From Acetatifactor sp. (lineage in GTDB: Bacteria > Bacillota > Clostridia > Lachnospirales > Lachnospiraceae), in contig JAFLRN010000005.1 of assembly GCA_022511385.1 (NCBI GenBank), positions 1-64,000 of the forward strand: a stretch of 64,000 bases of DNA, given 5' to 3'. Under the pieces are notes generated by a model. It did not search any database and had not been told where the DNA came from. It worked only from the letters and a program-made list of their open reading frames with translations. Of this stretch, positions 19,849 through 29,679 are shown in pieces (the first letter of the stretch is position 1; each line of letters opens with the position of its first letter). The position numbers and the translations under genes are program-made.

Positions 19849-19878
19849 TATTGTGGAAAGGCGGTATGGATAGAGGAC

Positions 19879-20997
19879 ATGGAAAATAAAGAATTTAATC
19901 TCGTCGAATACATGACCGGCGGTGTGGAGAGAATTGTGAAGGAGGCCGTCAGGGCTACACTCACTAATCCAAGAGAAAGTGCGTTTATGGCACGGTTTGC
20001 CCTCTCCAGCCGTGAGGCATCCCGAAAACGGTCGAAAGCGGAAGCTGACGGTGAAAATATACCGCCGTTTCTGATCGCCAGTATTACCAGCAGCTGCAAC
20101 CTTCACTGTGCGGGGTGCTATTCCCGTCAGAACCATGCCTGCACGGATGCTGAGCCGGTGAACCAGCTGACTACACAGGAGTGGGAGAATATCTTTTCTG
20201 AGGCAAGAGAGCTTGGAATCAGCTTTATTTTGCTGGCCGGAGGGGAACCGCTGCTGCGACGGGACGTCATCGAAGCTGCAGGGAACTATCCCGAGATCCT
20301 GTTCCCGGTCTTTACAAACGGAACGCTTATGAATGACGAGTATATTAAGCTGTTTGACAAAAGACGCAACTTGCTTCCCGTCTTAAGCATCGAGGGCCGG
20401 CTGGAAAAGACAGATGAGCGGCGCGGCATGGGCGTTTATACGAGAGTGAAGGAAGTCATGGAGCGCATTCATAAAAATCATCTGATCTTTGGTACATCCG
20501 TAACTGCTACGACTGCAAATTTGCAGGAGGTAACCGGAAGGGAGTTTCTTGACGAACTCAGAGACAGCGGATGTAAGGCAGTCATCTATGTGGAATTTGT
20601 TCCAGTCACAGAAGAGAGTAAAGACCTGGCCCCTGGTGATGCGGAACGGGAATACATACGGAATCGGTTGTCCGAGATCCGTGAGGAATATTCCGATATG
20701 GTGTTCATTTCATTCCCCGGTGACGAGAAAAGCTCCGGCGGTTGTCTGGCGGCAGGACGTGGGTTCTTCCATATCAATTCCCACGGCGGAGCTGAACCGT
20801 GTCCGTTTTCGCCCTATTCAGACGTCAATATAAAAAATACATCTCTTCGTCAGGCACTTCATTCACCGTTGTTTACCGCTTTGCGCGAACAGAACATTTT
20901 GATGGAGGAACACAGCGGCGGATGTGTGTTGTTTGAGCGGAGAGAAAGTGTGGAGGCACTTCTGGCGGAGAGCGCAGGGAGAATGGTTTCAGTTTAA
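19879..20997 (+). CDS. Radical SAM protein, uncharacterised
   Basis: CNLHCAGC (CX3CX2C), LLAGGEPLLRRD, C-terminal Cys residues. Confidence 0.88.
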   Translation: MENKEFNLVEYMTGGVERIVKEAVRATLTNPRESAFMARFALSSREASRKRSKAEADGENIPPFLIASITSSCNLHCAGCYSRQNHACTDAEPVNQLTTQEWENIFSEARELGISFILLAGGEPLLRRDVIEAAGNYPEILFPVFTNGTLMNDEYIKLFDKRRNLLPVLSIEGRLEKTDERRGMGVYTRVKEVMERIHKNHLIFGTSVTATTANLQEVTGREFLDELRDSGCKAVIYVEFVPVTEESKDLAPGDAEREYIRNRLSEIREEYSDMVFISFPGDEKSSGGCLAAGRGFFHINSHGGAEPCPFSPYSDVNIKNTSLRQALHSPLFTALREQNILMEEHSGGCVLFERRESVEALLAESAGRMVSV

Positions 20998-21038
20998 AGG
21001 GCAAGTAAAAAGGAAGCAATTAAGCAAGGAGAGTTGAA

Positions 21039-21854
21039 ATGGAGCATATCGAAGAGCTTGTACGGAACAGAAGGAGTGTCAGAACTTTTGACGGCGAGAG
21101 TCTCAGCGAAGAGGACCTGGGAAAGCTGTCTTCCTTTATGGCGGAACTAAAGAACCCCTATGACATACAAGTGGAATGTAAGCTGCTGGACGCGAAACAG
21201 CAGAAACTATCCTGTCCTGTTGTCAGCGGTACCGACCTTTATGTGGGCGCGAAGGCCAAGCGCGTGCCGCATATTGAGGAGGCTTTCGGCTATTCCTTTG
21301 AAATGCTGGTGCTGTATGCCCAGTCCCTTGGGATTGGCACGGTCTGGGTCGGCGGGACAATGGACCGCGCCGCCTTTGAGCGGGCGATGGTCCTGGACGA
21401 AGACGAAATGATGCCATGTATGAGCCCCCTGGGATATCCGGCCAGGAAGATGTCCCTCAAGGAGAGCATAATGCGCAAAGGAACCAAGGCGGACAGCAGG
21501 AAACTGTTTGAGACGATATTTTTTGACGGTGACTTTGGCACGCCGCTGACATCGGAGAAAGCTGGGAATATGGCGTATCCGCTGGAGATGGTCCGATGGG
21601 CGCCCTCGGCGGTCAACAAGCAGCCGTGGCGCGTTGTGATTGCTCAGAATGGAGCTCACTTTTATCTGAAGCACACCAAAGGTTTTATTAGTGAGGCAGT
21701 GGGAGATATGCAGAAGATCGACATTGGTATTGCTCTCTGCCATTTTGCCCTGGCCGCTGAGGAGAACGGGTTGAATCTCCGATTCTGCATCAGTGATCCG
21801 GGGATTGAAGCGGAAGCTGATACGGAATATATGGCATCCTATCTGTTCTCGTAG
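21039..21854 (+). CDS. Nitroreductase family protein
   Basis: RRSVRTFDGESLSEEDLGKL..., VRWAPSAVNKQPWRVV. Confidence 0.9.
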   Translation: MEHIEELVRNRRSVRTFDGESLSEEDLGKLSSFMAELKNPYDIQVECKLLDAKQQKLSCPVVSGTDLYVGAKAKRVPHIEEAFGYSFEMLVLYAQSLGIGTVWVGGTMDRAAFERAMVLDEDEMMPCMSPLGYPARKMSLKESIMRKGTKADSRKLFETIFFDGDFGTPLTSEKAGNMAYPLEMVRWAPSAVNKQPWRVVIAQNGAHFYLKHTKGFISEAVGDMQKIDIGIALCHFALAAEENGLNLRFCISDPGIEAEADTEYMASYLFS

Positions 21855-22142
21855 AATGCGGAAATGTCTTATAGAGGAAGATTAAAATAAATAAAGGAGT
21901 GTCGTAAAATAACTGGTTTATAGTTATGGAGCGATGCTCTTTCTCTTTTCTGAACAGTTCTTTTTAGCTGCGTTGCACCGCTGCTCAAGCGGTCCTGTAG
22001 AGGTCCCGTAGATTGCGGCGAAGCTTTGCGGTGGAAGGCGCGGACGGGAGGATTGCTTCTTGCCGCATGGTGGGAACTGTGATATAGTGGACAGTATACA
22101 AGTTCTATGATTTATACAGAAAGCACATGGGGAGGTAGAAAT

Positions 22143-22718
22143 ATGTCGTGGCTTCAAAGAAGATTATTTACAATGGGATTTATACTGGTCTTGATGCTGC
22201 TGGTGAGCTTGCTGAGCACGCTGTTTGGAAGAAAAAGCAAGAAAGAGAAAGACGATGAGAAGAGCGGCAGGATTACCATGCGGCAGCCGTCAGGAGTTGG
22301 CTTTGGCATGCTGGCATTGTCACTGATCATAATGGGGTTCATCGTCTTTGTCATAATAATGATGGTGGCTTCCGGGGACGGAGCTGAGGCATGGGCAGAG
22401 TCAGGGCCGATGATTGTGCTGGTGGTAGGAATAGTGGCGCTGATGGTTCTGGCTGCAGGATGGTATTGCTATTATCTGCGGGCATACACCATGGTCTTCG
22501 ATCAGGAAAAGATTGTGATCAGCAAGCCTTTTAAGAAAGACGAGGAAATTCCATGGAGTTCCTTAAGCCGTATAGAGTTGGAGACAGCCCGGAGTATTCT
22601 TTATGACAAGTATGGGCAGGTGCGTCTCAAGGTGGGCGCCGGATGGGAGAACTTCGGTCTGTTCTGCGAGGTGGCAAGGAAAAGGATCGAAGCAAACAGG
22701 AATGGAGCAAACACGTGA
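22143..22718 (+). CDS. Hypothetical membrane protein (PH-like C-terminal part)
   Basis: 2-3 TM segments then MVFDQEKIVISKPFKKDEEIPWSSLSRIEL. Confidence 0.5.
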   Translation: MSWLQRRLFTMGFILVLMLLVSLLSTLFGRKSKKEKDDEKSGRITMRQPSGVGFGMLALSLIIMGFIVFVIIMMVASGDGAEAWAESGPMIVLVVGIVALMVLAAGWYCYYLRAYTMVFDQEKIVISKPFKKDEEIPWSSLSRIELETARSILYDKYGQVRLKVGAGWENFGLFCEVARKRIEANRNGANT

Positions 22719-22729
22719 GGAGAATTGAA

Positions 22730-23230
22730 ATGGGTAAGTTGATCATCCTGAGAGGAAATTCAGGAAGTGGGAAAACCAGCGTTGCAAAAGAGCTCCAGAG
22801 GCAGATCGGAAGAAATACACTTGTTATACCGCAGGATACTGTCCGAAGAGAAATGCTGTGGGTGAAAGACGGATATGATACATTTGCGATTCCTCTTCTA
22901 ATATGCTTATTACAATATGGACATAGAAATAATGAAGTCGTTATTTTGGAAGGAATACTAAACTCAAAATGGTATAGACCATTATTTGAAGAGGCGGTCA
23001 AATTATTTGGCATGGATATCTATGCCTATTATTATGACTTGCCTTTTGAAGAAACTTTGAAACGTCACGAAACAAAGACGGAAAGATTTGAGTTCGGAGA
23101 AAAGGAAATGCGGCGGTGGTGGATTGAAAAAGACTACCTCGGCATTATTCCTGAAAAAACAATTAGTGAAGAAATGTCTCTTGAGGCGGTGGTTCAAATG
23201 ATTCTTTCGGATGTTCAGATCGAGGGATAA
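22730..23230 (+). CDS. P-loop kinase (zeta-toxin/uridine-kinase-like AAA)
   Basis: MGKLIILRGNSGSGKTSVAKELQRQIG Walker A; about 166 aa. Confidence 0.75.
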   Translation: MGKLIILRGNSGSGKTSVAKELQRQIGRNTLVIPQDTVRREMLWVKDGYDTFAIPLLICLLQYGHRNNEVVILEGILNSKWYRPLFEEAVKLFGMDIYAYYYDLPFEETLKRHETKTERFEFGEKEMRRWWIEKDYLGIIPEKTISEEMSLEAVVQMILSDVQIEG

Positions 23231-23321
23231 ATTCCGATTAACCGTGGGAACACATTTGCAAGAAGGTAGTTATGTAATTAGAATTACAATATACATTTTG
23301 TTGCTGATTATGCATAATAAA

Positions 23322-23333
23322 ATGAATAAAATA
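23322..23333. promoter_or_regulatory. Candidate ArgR/AhrC box half upstream of argC
   Basis: ATGAATAAAATA, identical to the 12-mer upstream of argG. Confidence 0.4.
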
Positions 23334-23372
23334 GAAAATAATAAAAACAAATGTATAAAATTAAAAAAGTAG

Positions 23373-23400
23373 TGGACATTTATGCAAAAAGTGGTATGAT
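23373..23400 (+). promoter_or_regulatory. argC promoter
   Basis: TGGACA (23373-23378), 16 bp, TATGAT (23395-23400). Confidence 0.6.
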
Positions 23401-23452
23401 TACAAAAGACACTCATTTTTCAGTGCATAGTCAGTAAGAAAAGAGGAAAATT

Positions 23453-24511
23453 ATGATTAAGGCAGGTATCATTGGAGCCACAGGATATGCGGGGGGAGAA
23501 CTGGTGCGGCTCCTCCATGGGCACAAAGACGTGGAAATCGTCTGGTACGGCTCCAAAAGCTACATAGACAAGAAATACAGCGAAGTATATCAGAACATGT
23601 TCCGGATTGTGGAGGATGTCTGTAAAGACGATAATCTTTCGGAACTGGCAGAGCAGGTGGATGTGATCTTCACCGCCACGCCCCAGGGCTTCCTGGCAGG
23701 CTTGCTTACAGAAGAAATTCTGTCGAAGGTTAAGATTGTGGATCTGTCCGCGGATTACCGAATCAAGGATGTGGCTGTCTATGAGAAATGGTATAGGATC
23801 GAGCACAAGTCGCCCCAGTTTATTCCCGAGGCGGTGTACGGTCTCTGCGAGATCAACCGGGGACAGATTACGGAAAAGACCAGACTGGTTGCCAATCCGG
23901 GCTGCTATACCACCTGTTCCATTCTTACAGCTTACCCTCTGGTGAAGGAAGGGCTGATCGATGTGGATACCTTGATCGTGGATGCTAAGTCCGGTACTTC
24001 CGGCGCAGGCAGGGGGGCAAAGGTGCAGAACCTGTTCTGCGAGGTAAACGAGAACATGAAAGCATATGGTGTGGCAAGCCACCGTCACACTCCGGAGATT
24101 GAGGAACAGCTGGGCTATGCGGGAAATTGTGAAGTGACCATCAATTTCACACCGCATCTGGTTCCTATGAACAGAGGAATCCTGGTGACGGAGTATGCAA
24201 AGCTGAATAGGAAGCCCGATGGATCCCTGCCTGGATTTGAAGAGATCAAAGCAGTTTATGACAAATACTATGCTGGTGAAAGATTCATTCGAGTGCTGGA
24301 AAAAAACGTCTGTCCCGAGACAAAATGGGTGGAGGGCAGCAACTACGTGGATATCGGCTTTGTTATTGACGAGCGCACCGGGCGAATCATCATGATGGGG
24401 GCTCTGGACAATCTGGTGAAGGGCGCTGCCGGACAGGCGGTACAGAATATGAATCTGCTGTTTGGATTGAAGGAGAGCGAGGGGCTGGAGCTTGTTCCCT
24501 GCTTCCCGTAA
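23453..24511 (+). CDS. argC: N-acetyl-gamma-glutamyl-phosphate reductase
   Basis: MIKAGIIGATGYAGGELVRLL, NPGCYTTCSIL, SGTSGAGRGA. Confidence 0.96.
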   Translation: MIKAGIIGATGYAGGELVRLLHGHKDVEIVWYGSKSYIDKKYSEVYQNMFRIVEDVCKDDNLSELAEQVDVIFTATPQGFLAGLLTEEILSKVKIVDLSADYRIKDVAVYEKWYRIEHKSPQFIPEAVYGLCEINRGQITEKTRLVANPGCYTTCSILTAYPLVKEGLIDVDTLIVDAKSGTSGAGRGAKVQNLFCEVNENMKAYGVASHRHTPEIEEQLGYAGNCEVTINFTPHLVPMNRGILVTEYAKLNRKPDGSLPGFEEIKAVYDKYYAGERFIRVLEKNVCPETKWVEGSNYVDIGFVIDERTGRIIMMGALDNLVKGAAGQAVQNMNLLFGLKESEGLELVPCFP

Positions 24512-24565
24512 AGATGTTTGCAGGACCGCAGACGCGCTCCCGCTCGGTTCAACACGTTCGCGGAC

Positions 24566-24681
24566 ACAAGCTCTGCATGACAGAGCTGGCTCGAAAGTAC
24601 CCCGCCAAGTGCCGATACGCTTAGGCAGTCTGCCTGAAGGACATTGTCGGTACTGATCTGAGTTGGACAGGGTGTGAAAAG
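24566..24681. repeat. Dispersed 116-bp intergenic repeat, copy A
   Basis: Ungapped hand alignment with 55391-55506: 97/116 identical; hairpin AGCTCTG-CATGA-CAGAGCT. Confidence 0.9.
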
Positions 24682-24735
24682 CAACAAATGGAACAAAGAA
24701 ACATATGCAGGCAGCATATATGAGGAAAAAGCAAT

Positions 24736-25227
24736 ATGAAGTTTACTTATTGTCCCCACTGTGGAAGCAAGGCGGTATTAAAGGAAATCGGAGACGAGGG
24801 ACTGATGCCCTTCTGCGAACAGTGCAGCATTCCTCTGTGGGATACCTTTACCACCTGCATTATATGCGCGGTGGTGAATGAGAAACAGGAAGTAGCCCTG
24901 TTGCGGCAGGGCTATGTCTCTGCCACGAAATATGTATGCGTGGCAGGCGTTATGAAGCTGGGAGAATCCGCAGAAGAGACTGCGGTCAGAGAGGTGGCGG
25001 AGGAGCTGGGACTGTCGGTTAGCAAGCTTACCTATATCCAAAGCTATCCTTATGAAAAGAAAGAAATGCTTATGCTGGGGTTCCGGGCAGACGTACAGAA
25101 GGCGGATTTTCAACTGTCGGGAGAGGTGGATGCCGCAGAGTGGGTGCCCTTTGCGGAGGCTCTTGAAAAGCTGAGAGAAGGCAGCATTGCCTGGCAGCTG
25201 GTGAAGACCGTGATCGGCGCATCATGA
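24736..25227 (+). CDS. NUDIX hydrolase with N-terminal zinc ribbon
   Basis: CPHCGS..CEQC; Nudix box GVMKLGESAEETAVREVAEELGL. Confidence 0.88.
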   Translation: MKFTYCPHCGSKAVLKEIGDEGLMPFCEQCSIPLWDTFTTCIICAVVNEKQEVALLRQGYVSATKYVCVAGVMKLGESAEETAVREVAEELGLSVSKLTYIQSYPYEKKEMLMLGFRADVQKADFQLSGEVDAAEWVPFAEALEKLREGSIAWQLVKTVIGAS

Positions 25228-25326
25228 TAAAGGAGAAATACAGTCATAGACAGTCATAGATGGGCTGGGCCTGCAAGATGGTAATTCCTTTGCGGCTGCT
25301 GAAATGCTTGGAAACGGAACAGAAGA

Positions 25327-25941
25327 ATGAGGGAAACGATGGAAAGATGCGGCTGGTGCCTGATCAATGAACGGGAGATAAAATATCACGATGAGGAGTG
25401 GGGTGTTCCGGTCCACGACGACAGAAAGCAGTTTGAATATCTGATGATGGAAGTGATGCAGTGCGGCCTAAGCTGGGATATCGTGCTGAAAAAGCGTGAG
25501 ATTTTCCGCGGCTGCTTCCATAATTTTGATTACGATACCATTGCTGGCTATGGCGAGGAAGATATCGAGAGAATCCTAAATACGGAAGGGATGATCCGCT
25601 CCCGGAGAAAGATTGAGGCAGTGATCAGCAACGCCAGACTCTTTCAGAAGATTCGGGAGGAATTCGGCAGCTTTTCCGAGTATCTGTGGGGGTATTCCGA
25701 TGGGAAGATGATTCTCTACAATGGCCACGAAAAAGGCGGAGTTCCCGCGGCAAACGGACTGTCTGACTGGATTGCAAAGGATCTGAAGAAGCGCGGTTTT
25801 AAGTATCTGGGCAGCGTGACAGTCTATGCCCATATGCAGGCCAGCGGTCTGGTCAATGACCACTGGGAGGGCTGCCACTGCTATGAGAAGTTGATCACGC
25901 AATATCCTACTGTGCATATGGAGAGAGATCAGGAAAAATAA
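25327..25941 (+). CDS. tag: DNA-3-methyladenine glycosylase I
   Basis: RCGWCLINEREIKYHDEEWGVPVHDDRKQFEYLMMEVMQCGLSWDIVL, HMQASGLVNDHWEGCHCY. Confidence 0.93.
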   Translation: MRETMERCGWCLINEREIKYHDEEWGVPVHDDRKQFEYLMMEVMQCGLSWDIVLKKREIFRGCFHNFDYDTIAGYGEEDIERILNTEGMIRSRRKIEAVISNARLFQKIREEFGSFSEYLWGYSDGKMILYNGHEKGGVPAANGLSDWIAKDLKKRGFKYLGSVTVYAHMQASGLVNDHWEGCHCYEKLITQYPTVHMERDQEK

Positions 25942-26047
25942 GTGAAGCAATAAGAAACTCCATTTTACAAAAGTTTTCTTACTATGAATCGGAATTTGTT
26001 GGGGGAGTAATATAGAAATATAAATTTTTTCTAAAGGAGAAGATGCA

Positions 26048-26509
26048 GTGATTGTAAGATGGAAACCACAATGGTACGAATTGGATCAATCCATTGTAGT
26101 TGGAGATGTAGATTTGTTTTATTTATCAAAGGATACTCTCTATTTTGCCAATGGCTTTGCGGGGGACAATGATTGTGAAGTCAAAGCAAAAATATTAAAT
26201 ATCAACCATTTAGAGTTAGGAGATATAAAAGGGATTATAACGATCGGTTTAGACTATTCAATATACCTTAACGATGGGAATACAATAATCGTAAATGCTG
26301 AGGAGTCCCCAGGCGATATCGAAAATTCTAAATATGTAGTAAGAGAATGGGGCTTCGATGTAGAGATAAATATTATTGAGAAAACCGGTCTGTCATCTAA
26401 AGAAAGATTAAAAATGCTCGATCCTAATGAAAATAAAGCACTTCAACAGGAACGTATTAAAAGATATAAAGCCTTATTAGATTTAACGGAAGCTGATTGG
26501 GATCGTTGA
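26048..26509 (+). CDS. Hypothetical AT-rich protein (possible orphan immunity protein)
   Basis: 153 aa, AT-rich, no recognised domain; RBS-like AAAGGAG upstream. Confidence 0.45.
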   Translation: MIVRWKPQWYELDQSIVVGDVDLFYLSKDTLYFANGFAGDNDCEVKAKILNINHLELGDIKGIITIGLDYSIYLNDGNTIIVNAEESPGDIENSKYVVREWGFDVEINIIEKTGLSSKERLKMLDPNENKALQQERIKRYKALLDLTEADWDR

Positions 26510-26548
26510 ACTAGTCTAATAAATCGGATTTGTGAGGAAATTAGAATT

Positions 26549-27007
26549 ATGAATATTAAAACACTGGAAAAAGTGTATGAGCAATCACTTCAACCAGTTT
26601 TTAAGGATAGATTTCGTGTCTTGCATGAAGACGATAATTTTGCACATATTCTGTTAGATGGTGAACAGGAGGATTTCTATTTTACTCTTTATGGAATTGA
26701 TAGTGTTCGCCTGTATTGGTGTAATGAGTGTTTTGTTTTTGACTGCTACAGGAATCTTTTGACGTCCTCCGATACTTATGGGGAAATTGTATATGAGGAA
26801 AAAATAGATATTCAAAAACTTCCTGAACTGGTAATAGAATTAGTTATGCAATTAAAAGATTGTATATATGTCAATAAAAAAGAAATTATCAAAGGGAAAG
26901 TGCCGTCTGGTTATGATAAAATAAAGGACTACATCATTAGGGCGAAGTCCACTCAGACATCTTCAACTACATATCGGCTTGCTAATATTACAATAGAGTA
27001 CATATGA
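26549..27007 (+). CDS. Hypothetical AT-rich protein (possible orphan immunity protein)
   Basis: 152 aa, AT-rich, no recognised domain; 40 bp after the previous ORF. Confidence 0.45.
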   Translation: MNIKTLEKVYEQSLQPVFKDRFRVLHEDDNFAHILLDGEQEDFYFTLYGIDSVRLYWCNECFVFDCYRNLLTSSDTYGEIVYEEKIDIQKLPELVIELVMQLKDCIYVNKKEIIKGKVPSGYDKIKDYIIRAKSTQTSSTTYRLANITIEYI

Positions 27008-27190
27008 GTAAATAGAAGCCTGTATAATTTGAAAAATCCAGATTGCTTGATGTGCTGCCAGTGCTAACATAGGAAGGTTTGTTATTGTAAATTTATGTTT
27101 TTCTAACAACACAAATGAGAAAAGGAAAAAAGAAAAGAAATACTCACGCATAAAAAGAGAAGGAGAACCTCAGAAACGGGGAACAGGAGA

Positions 27191-27652
27191 ATGAGTAAAA
27201 AGTACACGGTCAGGACAATGACAATAGATGACTACGAGGGTCTGTATGCCCTGTGGATGACCATCAAGGGGTTCGGCATGAGAAGCATTGACGATTCCAG
27301 ATTGGGCGTAGAGCGATTTTTAAAAAGAAATCCGGATACCAGCGTGGTGGCTGTGGGAGAGGATGGTTCCATTGTAGGTGGAATCCTCTGTGGACATGAC
27401 GGCAGAAGAGGGTGTCTTTACCATGTGTGCGTCCGGGAGGACTATCGCCGAAACGGCATCGGCAAAGCCATGGTAGTCCGCTGTATGAATGCGCTGAAGG
27501 CGGAGGAGATCAATAAGGTCAGTTTGATCGCTTTTACTGTCAACGATGTGGGCAACGCTTTCTGGAACCGCATTGGCTGGACCAGGCGAGAGGACCTGAA
27601 TTACTATGACTTTACTTTGAATGAGGCGAATATTACGGCATTTAACAGATAA
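27191..27652 (+). CDS. GNAT family N-acetyltransferase
   Basis: GCLYHVCVREDYRRNGIGKAMVVRCMNALK acetyl-CoA motif. Confidence 0.88.
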   Translation: MSKKYTVRTMTIDDYEGLYALWMTIKGFGMRSIDDSRLGVERFLKRNPDTSVVAVGEDGSIVGGILCGHDGRRGCLYHVCVREDYRRNGIGKAMVVRCMNALKAEEINKVSLIAFTVNDVGNAFWNRIGWTRREDLNYYDFTLNEANITAFNR

Positions 27653-27730
27653 GGAGTTTGTGCAGGTCACAAGAAATAGTAGGAGTTTTTTTGTGAAAAA
27701 TATATAAGAAAGTATAGCGAGGAATGCATT

Positions 27731-28360
27731 ATGAGGCGTAAAATGGTGAAAGTAGCTGCTTTAGCAGGCGCAGTCCTGTTTGCTATAGGCAGTCTTGCAG
27801 GTTGTGGAGATGAGAATACATCAGGAAATCAGTCAGGAAGCGGAACCGTAGTTGATGGAAACGAAGGGGGCAATGTGGATGGCGGTACGGAGACTATCCG
27901 TGATGATGGGGGCAGCGACATTGATAAACAAATTGAGGGAGACGATAATTCTGAAGCCTCTGATGGGAGAGAAGAATATGCTGCATTGGTAAAGGAATGG
28001 ACAGATATCATGCTGGGTTCCGAATGGCAGGGTTCCTTTGATGAATATGACAGAGAAGGTACCTTCTGGATACTGACATTAAATGAAGATGGCACATTTA
28101 CGCATTATAACGCAGAGAGTGCCAACACTTTGTCCGGAACCTATGAGCTGATATTTGCAGAGTACAGTGATGACCTAACTGAGCCAATCATTCGACTAAG
28201 TGTCGATGACAGTGACATCATCGAGTATACATTTTATATTTATGATTTTAAGGGAGAAACCAGACTGGGGCTTGATGATGATCCTTCGACACCGTATTTT
28301 GAAGAAGATATTTTAACAACTCCAGTGGGTTTACATCCAACCTATACTCTTCAACAGTGA
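27731..28360 (+). CDS. Putative lipoprotein
   Basis: Signal peptide with lipobox IGSLAGCGDE, Gly/Asp-rich linker. Confidence 0.7.
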   Translation: MRRKMVKVAALAGAVLFAIGSLAGCGDENTSGNQSGSGTVVDGNEGGNVDGGTETIRDDGGSDIDKQIEGDDNSEASDGREEYAALVKEWTDIMLGSEWQGSFDEYDREGTFWILTLNEDGTFTHYNAESANTLSGTYELIFAEYSDDLTEPIIRLSVDDSDIIEYTFYIYDFKGETRLGLDDDPSTPYFEEDILTTPVGLHPTYTLQQ

Positions 28361-28421
28361 AGTGAAAATATTGCACGATTATCATTGGTCACTTTAAACA
28401 CATTTTGGAAAGGGCACAGAC

Positions 28422-29645
28422 ATGAAACAAATCGAAGGCGGTGTGACCGCAGCAAAAGGATTCCAGGCAGCAGGAGCAGAGGCTGCCATCAAATATCAGA
28501 ACAGAAAGGATATGGCGCTGGTGTACAGTGAGGCTCCTTGTAGGGTGGCGGGAACTTTTACTTCCAACCTGGTGAAGGCGGCTCCAGTGCAGTGGGATAA
28601 GCAGCTGGTGGACAATTCTCCCTTTGTACAGGCAGTGGTCGTCAATTCCGGCATTGCAAACGCTTGTACCGGACAGCAGGGCATGGATTGCTGTAAGACA
28701 GAAGCGGAATGTGCCGGAAAGCTTCTGGGCATCCCGGCAGAGGCAGTTTTGGTGGCATCCACAGGTGTGATCGGCATGCAGATTCCCGTGGACCGCATTA
28801 CCGCAGGCATTGAAAAGCTGGTGTCCGTCAAGAGCGATACCCTGGAGGCCGGTCATGACGCAGCGAGAGCCATCATGACCACCGACACCGTGTCCAAGGA
28901 GATCGCCGTACAGGTAGAGATCGGCGGAAAGACAGTAACCTTGGGCGGTATGTGCAAGGGCTCCGGCATGATCCATCCCAACATGTGTACTATGCTGGGC
29001 TTCATCACCACCGATGCCAACATCTCAAAGGAAATGCTCCAGAAGGCCTTGAGCGCCGACGTGGTGGATTCCTTTAACATGATATCCGTGGACGGCGACA
29101 CCAGCACCAACGACACCCTCCTGCTCATGGCAAACGGCCTGGCAGGCAACCAGGAGATCACAGCGGAAGGCCCTGATTATGACGCTTTCTGTCAGGCCCT
29201 CAACTACATTACCATCTATCTTGCCCGCAAGATGGCCGGTGACGGCGAAGGCGCCACCGCCCTTTTCGAGTGCAAGATCGTCGGCGCAGCCACGAAAGCG
29301 GACGCTCGGACCTTGGCTAAGTCCGTAATCTGCTCCTCCTTAAGTAAGGCGGCCATCTTCGGACACGACGCCAACTTCGGCCGTTTCCTGTGCGCCCTGG
29401 GCTACTCCGGCGCAGACTTCGACCCTGACAACGTAGACCTCTATTTCCAGAGTGAAAACGGTAAGATACATATCTACAGTGCTGGCAGCGCCCTGGACTA
29501 CAGCGAAGAGGAAGCCACCAAGGTCCTTTCCGCCCCCGAGGTCACCGTCCTTGCCGACATGCACATGGGCTCCTTCGAAGCCACCGCCTGGGGCTGCGAC
29601 CTCAGCTACGACTACGTGAAGATCAATGCCGACTACCGCAGCTGA
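28422..29645 (+). CDS. argJ: Bifunctional glutamate N-acetyltransferase/amino-acid acetyltransferase
   Basis: GGVTAAKGFQAAG, KGSGMIHPNMCTMLGFITTDA (autocleavage region). Confidence 0.96.
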   Translation: MKQIEGGVTAAKGFQAAGAEAAIKYQNRKDMALVYSEAPCRVAGTFTSNLVKAAPVQWDKQLVDNSPFVQAVVVNSGIANACTGQQGMDCCKTEAECAGKLLGIPAEAVLVASTGVIGMQIPVDRITAGIEKLVSVKSDTLEAGHDAARAIMTTDTVSKEIAVQVEIGGKTVTLGGMCKGSGMIHPNMCTMLGFITTDANISKEMLQKALSADVVDSFNMISVDGDTSTNDTLLLMANGLAGNQEITAEGPDYDAFCQALNYITIYLARKMAGDGEGATALFECKIVGAATKADARTLAKSVICSSLSKAAIFGHDANFGRFLCALGYSGADFDPDNVDLYFQSENGKIHIYSAGSALDYSEEEATKVLSAPEVTVLADMHMGSFEATAWGCDLSYDYVKINADYRS

Positions 29646-29679
29646 ATGTGTATTTTTGAATACATATGGAGAGCAAAGT

